A stretch of 64,000 bases of DNA from Ferranicluibacter rubi (GTDB lineage Bacteria; Pseudomonadota; Alphaproteobacteria; Rhizobiales; Rhizobiaceae). Both the position numbers and the translations under genes were made by a program. Shown one piece after another: positions 51,530 through 60,148 of the stretch (positions are counted from its first letter, which is position 1; every line of letters starts with the position of its first letter). The notes beneath the pieces were generated by a model. The model was given only the letters and a program-made list of their open reading frames with translations, was not told the DNA's origin and ran no database searches. The stretch is from the NCBI RefSeq assembly GCF_011603255.1, contig NZ_JAANCM010000003.1, forward strand, positions 310,001 to 374,000. Reading direction: 5' to 3'.

Positions 51530-51901
51530 TTAATCGTCGAAGACGGGCAGTGCTGCAGCCTTCGCCGCATCGAGATCGACGACCAGACGCAGGCCATCCT
51601 GCTTGAGGCCGGAGAGTGGCACGACGCGGTTTTCGCGGCCGAGTCCTGAATTGTTGTCGAAATCGATCACAACGCCCGTGGCAACAGACGAATCCGCCCC
51701 AACGACATCTTCGATCTCGCCGATGCGCTGGCCTGCCGTGTTGTAGACGTGCATGCCTTCGAGATCGTCGGCGGTCACATTCAGGCCGGGCAGCACCGTC
51801 GCGTCGGCCACCTTAACCAAAGCGGGCGTCTGCGCGATCGCCGCCGTACCCGTGAGGGCGACCAGAGCGGAGGTGGCGATAAATGTGGTAAATCGGGTCA
51901 T
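51530..51901 (-). CDS. Secreted PRC-barrel domain protein
   Basis: 123-residue exported protein. Signal peptide at 1-23 ('FIATSALVALTGTAAIAQ'). The mature part is one PRC-barrel ('LEGMHVYNTAGQRIGEIED', 'GVVIDFDNNSGLGRENRVV'). Small periplasmic PRC-barrel proteins are abundant in Rhizobiaceae and often stress-induced; their molecular role is unclear. It is monocistronic by layout, 62 bases from the stop of the RTX-repeat gene upstream on the same strand. Confidence 0.8.
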   Translation of the reverse strand: MTRFTTFIATSALVALTGTAAIAQTPALVKVADATVLPGLNVTADDLEGMHVYNTAGQRIGEIEDVVGADSSVATGVVIDFDNNSGLGRENRVVPLSGLKQDGLRLVVDLDAAKAAALPVFDD

Positions 51902-51963
51902 TTCTGTACTCCATTCCTGTCACTGTCCCGACCGATGGCCGGGCAGACCATTGTGTGCTCGCC

Positions 51964-52548
51964 TCAGACGAGGAGAAAATCGCTGGCCTTCAGGTCGGCA
52001 AGCCGCATGTCTTCGAGATGAAGTTCGTGCTGGCCAAAATCGATGATGACATCGTCGCCACCGTCGGTGGAGCGTGCCAGCGCGAGAATGTCGTCGAAAC
52101 TGGCGACGCCGAGCGACTTGGAGATTTGCAGCCGATCGACGCCCGACTGGAAATCCTCGATCTCGGTGATGCCTGACTTGAAGATGAAGGTATCGGAGCC
52201 GCGACCGCCGCTCAGCTCATTGAAGCCGGCGCCGCCGTCGAGGATGTCGTTGCCGGTACCCCCTTCGATCTCGTCGTTTCCGGCGCCGCCTTCGAGACGG
52301 TCATTCCCGGCGCCGCCCTCAAGATCGTCATTGCCGGCCTCTCCATAGAGACGGTCGTTACCGGCGCCGCCGTCGATCTCGTCGTGGCCGTTTCCACCGT
52401 AGAGGCTATCATTGCCATTGCCGCCATACAGGTCGTCATTGCCGTTCTTGCCGAACAGCTGATCGTTTCCGTCAAGACCGTAGAGCTTGTCGTTTGTATT
52501 CGTGCCGTTGATGAGGTCGGCCTTGCTGGTGCCTTTGCGCGTGACCAT
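51964..52548 (-). CDS. RTX (hemolysin-type calcium-binding repeat) secreted protein
   Basis: 194-residue protein made almost entirely of nonapeptide RTX repeats (GGxGxDxLx): about ten copies from residue 22 to 115 ('YGGNGNDSLYGGNGHDEI' is one pair). A C-terminal targeting segment follows ('GRGSDTFIFKSG', 'IEDFQSGVDRLQI', 'LADLKASDFLLV') typical of type I secretion substrates. There is no Sec signal. No enzymatic domain is present, so it is likely a calcium-binding surface or matrix protein. No type I secretion genes are in the window. Confidence 0.85.
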   Translation of the reverse strand: MVTRKGTSKADLINGTNTNDKLYGLDGNDQLFGKNGNDDLYGGNGNDSLYGGNGHDEIDGGAGNDRLYGEAGNDDLEGGAGNDRLEGGAGNDEIEGGTGNDILDGGAGFNELSGGRGSDTFIFKSGITEIEDFQSGVDRLQISKSLGVASFDDILALARSTDGGDDVIIDFGQHELHLEDMRLADLKASDFLLV

Positions 52549-52649
52549 GATCGTCTCCCTTGGCTGTGTCCGACACGGTCTGTTCAGCCGATGACGGCTG
52601 CCGGTGTCGTTGGTACGGAACGATAATGCACGAGGTCGCCTCTCCTGCC

Positions 52650-52677
52650 CTGACAGGCTTTGTCAACATTCTGTCAG
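52650..52677. promoter_or_regulatory. Candidate response-regulator binding site
   Basis: TGTCA occurs at 52661-52665 and 52672-52676, an 11-base period typical of OmpR/PhoB-family tandem sites. CTGACAG (52650-52656) and CTGTCAG (52671-52677) form perfect inverted arms over the same region. It is 23 bases before the PepSY ATG and about 100 bases from the divergent RTX gene, and the operon it precedes encodes an OmpR-type regulator. Confidence 0.5.
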
Positions 52678-52699
52678 CTTGGGCGTGGTAGTGCGCGGG

Positions 52700-53017
52700 A
52701 TGTTCCATCTTCACCGAATGTCCCGTTTCGCCGCGGCCGTAACATTTTCCGTCCTGTTTCTCGCAGCGCCTGCGATTTCGGATGACGGCGACGATCTGCT
52801 GGACCAGGAAGCGGCGCGGCAGGCGCTGGCCGAAGGTCGCGTCCGTCCGCTGGAGGACATCATCGCGCATGTGCGAAAGACGATCAAAGGCGACATCATC
52901 GAAATCGAATTCGAGCGTGACAATGGCCGCTTCGTCTATGAACTGGAAATTCTGCAGGAAACGGGCCAGCTCCTCGAAATCGTCGTCGATGCCCGAACTC
53001 TGGAAATTCTGCCCTAA
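52700..53017 (+). CDS. PepSY-domain periplasmic protein
   Basis: 105-residue exported protein: signal peptide at about 1-26 ('RFAAAVTFSVLFLAAPAIS') then one PepSY domain ('DQEAARQALAEGRVRPLED', 'GDIIEIEFERDNGRFVYELE', 'VVDARTLEIL'). Small PepSY proteins commonly precede PhoP/QseB-type two-component genes and modulate the sensor in the periplasm. ATG 52700 is chosen; an internal ATG at 52718 would also preserve the signal peptide. Confidence 0.82.
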   Translation: MFHLHRMSRFAAAVTFSVLFLAAPAISDDGDDLLDQEAARQALAEGRVRPLEDIIAHVRKTIKGDIIEIEFERDNGRFVYELEILQETGQLLEIVVDARTLEILP

Positions 53018-53033
53018 AGCGTCTTTGTGTTGA

Positions 53034-53080
53034 TGCATGTCGTCCTCCCGAAACCGCTGCACACTTTCGGGCGACATGCA
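53034..53080 (+). terminator. Bulged hairpin between PepSY and response-regulator genes
   Basis: TGCATGTCG pairs with CGACATGCA (nine bases) and, inside it, CCCGAAA pairs with TTTCGGG (seven bases), with a four-base bulge on the 5' side and an 11-base loop. There is no U-tract. It likely attenuates or stabilises, making PepSY more abundant than the regulator. Confidence 0.55.
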
Positions 53081-53154
53081 TTAGATGAACGGAAACGGGC
53101 AAAAGCCTCGGGATACGATCGGAGGAGTTTCATGCGTAGGGATCGAACAGGCTG

Positions 53155-53820
53155 ATGCGGTTGCTTGTCGTGGAAGATGACAGGCGGATCTGCGAAGATC
53201 TGGTCGGCGTGCTCACGGGCGCCGGCTTCGTCGTCGATCTCGCCCATGATGGCGACGATGCGTGGTTCAAGGGCGATACCGAGGATTACGGCATGGTGGT
53301 CCTCGACCTCGGATTGCCGAAGCTTGATGGAATAAGCGTGTTGAAGCGCTGGCGCGCTAACGGACGTCACATGCCTGTTCTGGTTCTGACGGCGCGGGGA
53401 AGCTGGGCGGAGCGTGTCGAGGGTATCGATGCCGGGGCCGACGACTACCTGCCCAAGCCCTTCCAGTTCGAGGAACTGCTCGCGCGCGTGCGGGCGCTGA
53501 TCCGCCGCTCGGTCGGTCATGGCGCAGCGACGCTCGACATCGGCGAGCTGACGATCGACACCCGCACGATGCGTGTCCTCGTCTCCAACAAGCCCGCCCG
53601 GCTCACACCGCTGGAATACCGTCTTGTCAGCTACCTCGCGCATCACAAGGGCCGGACGGTTCCGATCATGGAGCTTCAGGATCATGTCTATGGCGATGAT
53701 TTCTCACGCGATGCCAACGCGCTGGAAGCCGTCGTCGCGCGCCTGCGCAAGAAGCTCGGCAGCGAAGCGATCACGACCAGACGCGGCTTTGGCTATATGA
53801 TGGGCGGAGATGCGGAATGA
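53155..53820 (+). CDS. OmpR/PhoP-family response regulator
   Basis: 221-residue regulator. The receiver domain has acidic pocket Asp8/Asp9, phosphoacceptor Asp51 ('VVLDLGLPKLDG'), Thr79 and Lys101 ('YLPKPF'). The C-terminal winged helix at about 125-215 has 'RLTPLEYRLVSYLAHHKG' and 'VVARLRKKLGSEAITTRRG'. It resembles QseB/PhoP-type regulators. It overlaps the kinase gene by four bases. The signal is unknown; a divalent cation or acid response is common for the PepSY-linked type. Confidence 0.92.
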   Translation: MRLLVVEDDRRICEDLVGVLTGAGFVVDLAHDGDDAWFKGDTEDYGMVVLDLGLPKLDGISVLKRWRANGRHMPVLVLTARGSWAERVEGIDAGADDYLPKPFQFEELLARVRALIRRSVGHGAATLDIGELTIDTRTMRVLVSNKPARLTPLEYRLVSYLAHHKGRTVPIMELQDHVYGDDFSRDANALEAVVARLRKKLGSEAITTRRGFGYMMGGDAE

Positions 53821-55172
53821 CCCGGCATTCGCTGCGCCTGCGCCTTGCGCTTGCGGGTGCGGCCTCCGTAGCACTCGCGCTCATCGTAGCCTTTCTCGGC
53901 CTGTCGCTGCTGTTCGAGCGGCATGTCGAGCGCCGGATCGTGGAGGAACTCAAGCTCCACCTTGATCAGGTTATCGCCGGACTCGATCGTGATCCCGCCG
54001 GTCGTCTCGACGTGACGCGCCCGCCAGCGGACCCGCGATTCCAGCGGCCTCTTTCAGGTCTCTACTGGTCGATCGAATATGACGACACCCGGCGCCAGTC
54101 CCGGTCGCTCTGGGACCAGACGCTGGCTCTTCCGGCATTGGTTCCGGGAGAGCCGAAGCAGTCGCTCGTCCAGGGCCCGGCCGATACCCGACTTCTGATG
54201 CTTGCGCGCCGGATCGTGACCGGTCCAAACCTCGGCGCGCAGACGGTCCTCGCCGCGGTCGCAATCGACAGGCAGGAGATCGAGCGCGCCACGGCCGACT
54301 TTCGCCGTGACCTCGCGCCGCTGCTCGTGATCCTTGCCGTTCTTCTGTGCCTTGCCAGTTTCGCGCAGATCGTCGTCGGCCTGAGGCCGCTGAAGGTGTT
54401 GCGGAACCGCATCGCCGCCATTCGCACCGGCGAAGCAAAGCGCCTCGGCAGTGGCTTTCCCGATGAGGTGCTGCCACTGACAGTCGAAGTCGATGGTCTG
54501 CTTGCCTCGCGGGAAGAGCAACTGGAAAAGGCGCGTGAGCGTGCGGCCGATCTCGCACATGGCTTCAAGACGCCTCTGCAGGCGCTCACCGGCGATGTGC
54601 TGCATCTGCGCGAGGCCGGCATGGCGAAAGCCGCCGACGACATCGAAAGCGTAATCCTCGGCATGCGCAGGTTGGTGGACCAGGAAATGGTGCGGGCGAG
54701 AATGGCAGGTCGCGACGTCACGGCACGCGCCAGTCTCGCCGACGTCGCCGACCGCGTCATCAGCGTTCTCAGCCGCACGCCGCAAGGCGACGCCATCGAC
54801 TGGCACAACGGCTTGTCGGCAACCGACTGTGTCCGTCTGGACGCAGGAGACCTTGCCGAATTGCTGGGGAATATCCTCGAAAACGCGGCGCGATATGCGG
54901 AGGAAAGTGTGACGCTTCAAGCCGAGCGCATGGGCGACCGGATCCGCCTCTCGATCCGAGACGACGGCCCAGGCATCCCGGAAGACAAACTTTCCTATGT
55001 CCTGCGCCGTGGAGAAAGGCTGGACACGACCAGCGCTGGCGCAGGCCTTGGCTTTTCCATCGCGCAGAACATCGTGGAAGCCGCGCATGGCTCGATTTTG
55101 CTTAGGAATGCATCACCCGGGCTTGAAGTCATTGTCGAACTTCCCACTGCCGATGAACGGTTGCTTCCATAA
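53817..55172 (+). CDS. Sensor histidine kinase (PhoQ/QseC-like)
   Basis: 451-residue membrane kinase. TM1 at about 10-35, a periplasmic sensor of about 130 residues, TM2 at 168-190 ('LLVILAVLLCLASFAQIVV'), a HAMP-like linker, H-box 'DLAHGFKTPLQAL' with phosphoacceptor His248, N-box 'NILENAARYAEES', G1 'DDGPGIPED' and G2 'GAGLGFSIAQNIVEA'. The H-box has 'HGFKTP' in place of the usual 'HELKTP', a substitution seen in this subfamily that may alter phosphatase activity. Partner of the regulator at 53155. Confidence 0.92.
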   Translation: MTRHSLRLRLALAGAASVALALIVAFLGLSLLFERHVERRIVEELKLHLDQVIAGLDRDPAGRLDVTRPPADPRFQRPLSGLYWSIEYDDTRRQSRSLWDQTLALPALVPGEPKQSLVQGPADTRLLMLARRIVTGPNLGAQTVLAAVAIDRQEIERATADFRRDLAPLLVILAVLLCLASFAQIVVGLRPLKVLRNRIAAIRTGEAKRLGSGFPDEVLPLTVEVDGLLASREEQLEKARERAADLAHGFKTPLQALTGDVLHLREAGMAKAADDIESVILGMRRLVDQEMVRARMAGRDVTARASLADVADRVISVLSRTPQGDAIDWHNGLSATDCVRLDAGDLAELLGNILENAARYAEESVTLQAERMGDRIRLSIRDDGPGIPEDKLSYVLRRGERLDTTSAGAGLGFSIAQNIVEAAHGSILLRNASPGLEVIVELPTADERLLP

Positions 55173-55227
55173 TATCGCCGGCGTGAGCTTCCGTGCGACA
55201 GTCGTGATGTAGCCTGGCTAGCGTAGT

Positions 55228-57216
55228 CTACCTTGAGACCACGACCAGCTTGGGGAGTTGCCTGATCGGCCGAAGGCTCGTGGCGGGTGCGGGGCGGCCG
55301 ACATAGTAGCCCTGCATCAGGTCGATCTTCAGGCGGTGCATGAGCGCGAAATGCTCTTCCGTCTCGACGCCTTCGACAAGGATCGTTGCCCCCCGATTGC
55401 GCGCCAGCCGCAGGATATCGTCGAGCATGGCGCAGCCGCGCTGGGTGTCGCAATCGTGCAGAAAGGATTTGTCGATCTTGATGCAATCGAAATCGATAAG
55501 GCGAAGCCAGGAGAGGCCGGCAAAGCCCGTGCCGAAATCATCCAGCCAGATCTTGATGCCGAGGGCGCGCAGGTCGCTGATGCAGCGTAGCAGGCTCGAA
55601 TGGATCTCCATGTCCTGCCCCTCGGTGATCTCGAAGGCGAGGCGATCGCCGGTGAGGCAGAACTCGTCCAGCGTCCGTGCCACGAAGGCGACGAAACCGG
55701 GCGTCTTCAGCTGCAGCGGTGAGACGTTGACGCTGGCAACGGGCGCGAGATTGGTCACCAGCAGCTCCTCGCAGACGCGACGCAGAGCCCACTGCCCGAG
55801 ATTGACGATCGCACCGGACCGCTCGGCCGCCGGGATGAACAGCGAGGGGGAGATGAAGGCGCCATCCGACATCTTCAGCCGCATCAGGGCTTCATAGGCA
55901 TATGTCTTGCCCGTCGCCACGTCCTGCAGTGGCTGGTAGACCATGGACACGAGGCCTTGCGGTACGGCGATCTTCAGCAAGGCGGCAATGTTTTCGCCGT
56001 CGTCGCGATTGTTCGGATCGTTAATATGGAACAGCTTGACGCAGTTGCGGCCGGAAGCCTTGGCGCTGTAGAGCGCGCGATCCGCCTGGTGGATCACCTT
56101 CTCGACCTTGGAAAGGTTTCGGTCCGCGGTAAAGGCCGCACCGACACTGACCGTAACCTTCGACGTTCCATCCCGTCGCTGCTCGTGCAGGAGACCGAGA
56201 TCCTCGACCGTTTGGCGAATGGCTTCGCAGAGTTCGGCGGTCTGCTGCTCGGATGCCACGTGCGCAAGCAGGATGAACTCCTCACCACCGAACCGGCCGA
56301 CAGAGGCCTTGTGCTCCTCGGCAAACGCACGCAAGGCCTGGGCGACCAGTACCAGACACTTGTCGCCTTCGAGATGACCGTAATAGTCGTTGTATCGTTT
56401 GAAGAAATCGACATCGACCAGAATCACGGCAAAGGTGCGCCCGGCCTGCTGCCAGTCTCGCCAGAAATCACGCAGACGATTGTCGATCGCGCGCCGGTTG
56501 GCAAGGCCCGTGAGGGGATCGGTATGGGACAACCGCAACAAGGCCTCGCCACGCTCGGCCGCCTGTCGATGCTGGGCTTTCGCTTCCAGAGCGTTGAGGA
56601 ACACGTTGTAGCGCTCGAGGTTCAGCTTCCAGTTCACATAGGAGGTAAAGATGAAGCAGGAGAGGCAGAAGAGACCGAACGTGAACTTGTAGCTGTATCC
56701 GACATTCGGAAACCAGACGAGGCCGGCCAGAAAGATCAGCACGATGATGCCTGAGGCGACGACGGAGATCCGGAACGGGAAATTGAAGAACAGGTTCACG
56801 CTCATCATGAAGATAGCGCCGAACACCATGTAATAGGACATGACGACCGAGTGTTCGCTCATCATGCTCGGTATGAGCCAGCCGGAATAGGCGAAGATCA
56901 GCGCAATCGCCGCCGTGCTATCGACGGCGTCGGCCGTGGACGACCGCCGCATCTGCAATTCCAGCGCGATCAACATGATGATGGAAATCGTGAAACGCGC
57001 GCCGACGACATACGGCGCGACGTCGCCGATCAGGAGAATGTCGCTGATCGAGAAGACGAGATAGACGAACACGGCAGCCCAAAGCCCACGGCGCGTCGAC
57101 TGCTTGTGCGCATTCTCGCCATGACGCTTGTAAAGCTCGCGAAGGGTTACCTTCGGTTGCTGCAGCGGATCTCTCGACGCGCCGAACTCGATGGTGTCGG
57201 TCGACTTGTGCATCAT
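55228..57216 (-). CDS. Membrane GGDEF-EAL cyclic-di-GMP enzyme
   Basis: 662-residue protein. Six hydrophobic helices at about 45-200 are followed by a GGDEF domain ('LSHTDPLTGLANRRAIDNRL', active site 'RFGGEEFILL' near 309) and an EAL domain ('YEALMRL' near 440, 'SVNVSPLQL', 'FEITEGQDM', 'WLDDFGTGFAGLSWL', 'KIDKSFL', 'LVEGVETEEH', 'MQGYYVGRP'). All key residues of both diguanylate cyclase and phosphodiesterase are retained, so it may be bifunctional. Two adjacent ATGs (57216, 57213) follow GGAGAG. It is convergent with the histidine kinase. Confidence 0.92.
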   Translation of the reverse strand: MMHKSTDTIEFGASRDPLQQPKVTLRELYKRHGENAHKQSTRRGLWAAVFVYLVFSISDILLIGDVAPYVVGARFTISIIMLIALELQMRRSSTADAVDSTAAIALIFAYSGWLIPSMMSEHSVVMSYYMVFGAIFMMSVNLFFNFPFRISVVASGIIVLIFLAGLVWFPNVGYSYKFTFGLFCLSCFIFTSYVNWKLNLERYNVFLNALEAKAQHRQAAERGEALLRLSHTDPLTGLANRRAIDNRLRDFWRDWQQAGRTFAVILVDVDFFKRYNDYYGHLEGDKCLVLVAQALRAFAEEHKASVGRFGGEEFILLAHVASEQQTAELCEAIRQTVEDLGLLHEQRRDGTSKVTVSVGAAFTADRNLSKVEKVIHQADRALYSAKASGRNCVKLFHINDPNNRDDGENIAALLKIAVPQGLVSMVYQPLQDVATGKTYAYEALMRLKMSDGAFISPSLFIPAAERSGAIVNLGQWALRRVCEELLVTNLAPVASVNVSPLQLKTPGFVAFVARTLDEFCLTGDRLAFEITEGQDMEIHSSLLRCISDLRALGIKIWLDDFGTGFAGLSWLRLIDFDCIKIDKSFLHDCDTQRGCAMLDDILRLARNRGATILVEGVETEEHFALMHRLKIDLMQGYYVGRPAPATSLRPIRQLPKLVVVSR

Positions 57217-57507
57217 GCACTCTCCACCGCTTTCATTGCTGTGCCGAAGTTATGCACCGGTACTCGGCGACCAGGCCCTCGAATAGAAGATCCCGACAAA
57301 CCGTTTCAATGTTTTATCACGCTTACAAATGCCGCGGCAAACATTAGCGAAAACGGCTTAACACTTCCTTTCCACAGGCCTGAACGCCTGTGCCGTAGCG
57401 GGGCATGTGTGCCATTAACCAACAAATCGAAACGTCCATGCATTTCCAGACAATTTGAGTCATCTCTTACGCGTCTTGTTAACCCAATGGTAACCAAAGG
57501 ACGTAGC

Positions 57508-58545
57508 GTGAAGAACCCACTCGCCGCTTTTGACGGGCAAAGCCTGATCACCCCGACCGCTGTCAACAGAGAGGTTTTCCCCAGCGGAGCCCCTGCCGAC
57601 GAACGGCAACTTCGGATCGCCAGAGACGAATTGACGCTGATATTGCAGGTCGCCTCGCAGCAAATTCAGGCAGACCGTAGCCCCGATCAGATCATCGATC
57701 GCCTGATCCGCTCCCTTCACGAGAGCCGCGAAAAATACCGGGCGGTCTGGCCGGACCTCATTCCCATGGTCCAGGATCATCCCGTGGCCGCCTACTTCCA
57801 CAACGACCCGTTCACCCGCTGGTCGTTCGAAAAGCCGCGCGGCTATTCCGGAGATGCGAGCCTGATCGACTTCATCTACGGCCACCCGGATATCGCAGCC
57901 GACGTCGAGCGCGCCTCGCCGCTCGGGCGTACACTCTACGAATACACGCGCAACGCCCCTTCCGCCGTGGCCGTGCGGGAACGTCGCGATCTTCTGACCC
58001 GCACCGTCGATGAAACCGCTGCCAAAGTGGGACCGGAAACGGAAGTGCTCGCGGTTGCGGCAGGGCATCTCCGCGAGGCCGAGACATCCCGCGCTCTACG
58101 TGAGGGCGGGATCAAGCGATGGGTGGCGCTCGACCAGGACCCTCTAAGCGTCGGCCGCACCATGCGCGACTTCAACGGAACACCGATCGACGCGATGGAC
58201 GGCTCGGTGCGCGGCCTTCTGAAGAATGCCTACAGTCTTCGGCAGTTCGACCTGATCTATGCGGCAGGCCTCTACGACTACCTGGCCGACAAGGTCGCCG
58301 TGAAGCTGACGCAGACGTGCCTTTCGATGCTGAAGCCCGGCGGAATGTTCCTGTTCGCCAACTTCTCCACGGAAGTTCCCGATGACGGCTACATGGAGAC
58401 GATGATGAACTGGACGCTTCTCCTGCGGTCGCAGTCGGAGATGTGGTCGATCATCGAGGCGAGCCTTGAAGGACAGCCGGCGGAGAAGAACGTCTTCTTC
58501 GGCGCGAACCGCAACATTATCTACGGCACCATCCGTAAGCCGTAA
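57508..58545 (+). CDS. Class I SAM-dependent methyltransferase-like protein
   Basis: 345-residue protein. The N-terminal 110 residues are helical ('IIDRLIRSLHESREKYRAVW', 'FTRWSFEKPRGYSGDASLID'). The C-terminal half has a Rossmann methyltransferase core ('VLAVAAGHLREAETSRAL' as motif I, 'WVALDQDPLSVGRTM', 'FDLIYAAGLYDYLADKVA', 'MLKPGGMFLFANFS'). It resembles a proteobacterial family annotated as extracellular-factor/3-hydroxypalmitate methyl ester synthesis-type methyltransferases; that link is from memory. GTG 57508 is chosen for its AAAGGA site; ATG 57487 is the alternative. The upstream 290-base gap has a small hairpin (57373-57392). Confidence 0.75.
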   Translation: MKNPLAAFDGQSLITPTAVNREVFPSGAPADERQLRIARDELTLILQVASQQIQADRSPDQIIDRLIRSLHESREKYRAVWPDLIPMVQDHPVAAYFHNDPFTRWSFEKPRGYSGDASLIDFIYGHPDIAADVERASPLGRTLYEYTRNAPSAVAVRERRDLLTRTVDETAAKVGPETEVLAVAAGHLREAETSRALREGGIKRWVALDQDPLSVGRTMRDFNGTPIDAMDGSVRGLLKNAYSLRQFDLIYAAGLYDYLADKVAVKLTQTCLSMLKPGGMFLFANFSTEVPDDGYMETMMNWTLLLRSQSEMWSIIEASLEGQPAEKNVFFGANRNIIYGTIRKP

Positions 58546-58569
58546 TAAGCGGCCCCGGCACGCTTCTCG

Positions 58570-58591
58570 TTCGGCCGCTTGTGCGGCCGAA
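58570..58591 (+). terminator. Hairpin after methyltransferase gene
   Basis: TTCGGCCGC and GCGGCCGAA are perfect nine-base arms around TTGT, 25 bases after the stop, followed by TTTG. A compact stem with a short T-run makes it a plausible though weak intrinsic terminator. Confidence 0.6.
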
Positions 58592-58693
58592 TTTGTGGCC
58601 AAAACTGCAGCTTGTGACAAAACGAAAAACTGCCGACGTCGTGAAACTCTTTTCGATCCGTCTTCGTCTTCCTCCACTTGGTCCGGAGGAAAA

Positions 58694-58963
58694 ATGCATA
58701 TTACGAGAGCGCAGTGGCTCAGTTTGGCGTCGGAACGACACTCTATCAGGCACATCTACAGCCTATGCCTGCTCGTTCGCGGTGGCGATATCTTCAGCTA
58801 CAAGGAGCGCCACCTGGCAGGTCGCCTCATTCAGAAGCTGGACGGCATCGTGCATCTGGCGATGACGGCGAGCGAAGATGCGAAGGCCATCGCAGACAAT
58901 TTCTCGCTGTTGGAAACCCAAGTCGCCAAGCGACTGGAACGCTTCCAGCCGCCGCGGCGATGA
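58694..58963 (+). CDS. Small protein of unknown function
   Basis: 89-residue protein starting at ATG 58694 with a strong GGAGGA site five bases upstream. It is helical, without signal peptide or membrane segment ('WLSLASERHSIRHIYSLCLL', 'LAGRLIQKLDGIVHLAMTAS', 'LLETQVAKRLERFQ'). I do not recognise a family. It follows the methyltransferase by about 150 bases across a hairpin and is convergent with the transporter ATPase gene 21 bases away. Confidence 0.6.
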   Translation: MHITRAQWLSLASERHSIRHIYSLCLLVRGGDIFSYKERHLAGRLIQKLDGIVHLAMTASEDAKAIADNFSLLETQVAKRLERFQPPRR

Positions 58964-58984
58964 CTGGGCCGCTCACACGCGCCG

Positions 58985-60148
58985 TCAGATGTCCTGCCGT
59001 AAGCGAAGGCCTGCCGCATTGAACAGCCGGATCGCGTCCGGAGACCATGACAGCACGATGCGGTCGCCGGGCTTGACCGTATCGGGTGAGCGGTACTCAA
59101 CGGTTACCGTCTGGCGATCGGCAAGCTGGCAGTAGAGATACTGCGTCCCGCCGAGATATTCCGAAAAGTCGATGGTTGCCGTGAGCGAACGACCATCGAC
59201 GATCTCATGACCGACCGTCAGATGCTCGGGCCGGATGCCGAAGGTGACGTCCTCCTCGTGATCCCCCGATGCCGTCGGAAAAGGCGCTGCGAGCATCGCA
59301 TCGGCCAGCTCGAGGCTTTCCGGCCCCACGCGCTTCGCTTTCAACAGGTTCATCCGCGGCGAGCCGATGAAGCCGGCGACGAAGCTGTTGGCCGGGTTCT
59401 CGTAGATCTCGCGCGGGCTCCCGACCTGCTCGATCCGCCCTTCCCGCAAGACCACGATCATGTCCGCCAGCGTCATCGCTTCCGTCTGGTCGTGCGTCAC
59501 GTAGATCATCGTGTTGCCGAGTTCTCGGTGGAGCCGGGCGATCTCGATGCGCATGGAGACGCGAAGCTCCGCGTCGAGGTTCGACAGCGGCTCATCGAAC
59601 AGGAAGACGTCCGGCTTGCGCACGATGGCGCGGCCGATGGCAACGCGCTGGCGCTGGCCGCCGGAAAGCTGCCCCGGGCGCCGGTCGAGAAGGCGGTCGG
59701 TCTTGAGGATGGCGGATGCCGCCGCGACACGGCGGTCGATCTCCGCCTTCGGGGTGTTCGCCATCTTCAGGCCGAAGGCGAGGTTGTCGCGAACGCTCAT
59801 ATGGGGATAGAGCGCATAGGACTGGAAGACCATCGCAATGCCGCGATCCGACGGATCGAGATCGGTCACGTCGCGTCCCTTGATGGCGATCAACCCGTCC
59901 GAAACCTCCTCGAGCCCCGCAATCATCCGCAGCAATGTGGATTTGCCGCAGCCTGATGGGCCGACGAAGACGGTGAAGGCACCCTCCGGGATGGACAGGT
60001 CGATCCCGTGGATGATGTCGAGACTGCCGAAGGACTTTCGCACCCCCGACAGGCGAACGCCCCCGGTCGCAGCGCCATCTTCGCCGTCAGGCCCGGCTGT
60101 CGCTCCGCCGGGCCAGACGGGTACGCGGGCATCTTGAGCCAGGCTCAT
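58985..60148 (-). CDS. CUT1 ABC transporter ATP-binding protein (MalK/UgpC type)
   Basis: 387-residue ATPase. After a 30-residue Gly/Ala/Pro-rich leader unusual for the family, it has 'VRLSGVRKSFGSLDIIHGI', Walker A 'GPSGCGKST', Q-loop 'VFQSYALYPHMSV', signature 'LSGGQRQRV', Walker B 'FLFDEPLSNLDAEL' and a TOBE domain ('TFGIRPEHLTVGHEIVDG'). The start is ATG 60148 after GGGAGG, overlapping the GH127 stop by four bases. It energises the permeases at 62134-63989 and is the last gene of the operon seen here. Confidence 0.92.
   Translation of the reverse strand: MSLAQDARVPVWPGGATAGPDGEDGAATGGVRLSGVRKSFGSLDIIHGIDLSIPEGAFTVFVGPSGCGKSTLLRMIAGLEEVSDGLIAIKGRDVTDLDPSDRGIAMVFQSYALYPHMSVRDNLAFGLKMANTPKAEIDRRVAAASAILKTDRLLDRRPGQLSGGQRQRVAIGRAIVRKPDVFLFDEPLSNLDAELRVSMRIEIARLHRELGNTMIYVTHDQTEAMTLADMIVVLREGRIEQVGSPREIYENPANSFVAGFIGSPRMNLLKAKRVGPESLELADAMLAAPFPTASGDHEEDVTFGIRPEHLTVGHEIVDGRSLTATIDFSEYLGGTQYLYCQLADRQTVTVEYRSPDTVKPGDRIVLSWSPDAIRLFNAAGLRLRQDI

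Noticed and set aside
52200-52500. Short-period repetitive DNA, considered as a tandem repeat or CRISPR-like array
   Set aside because: The periodicity (27 bases, coding for nine residues) is explained by the RTX nonapeptide repeats of the protein encoded there; units are degenerate and have no spacers.
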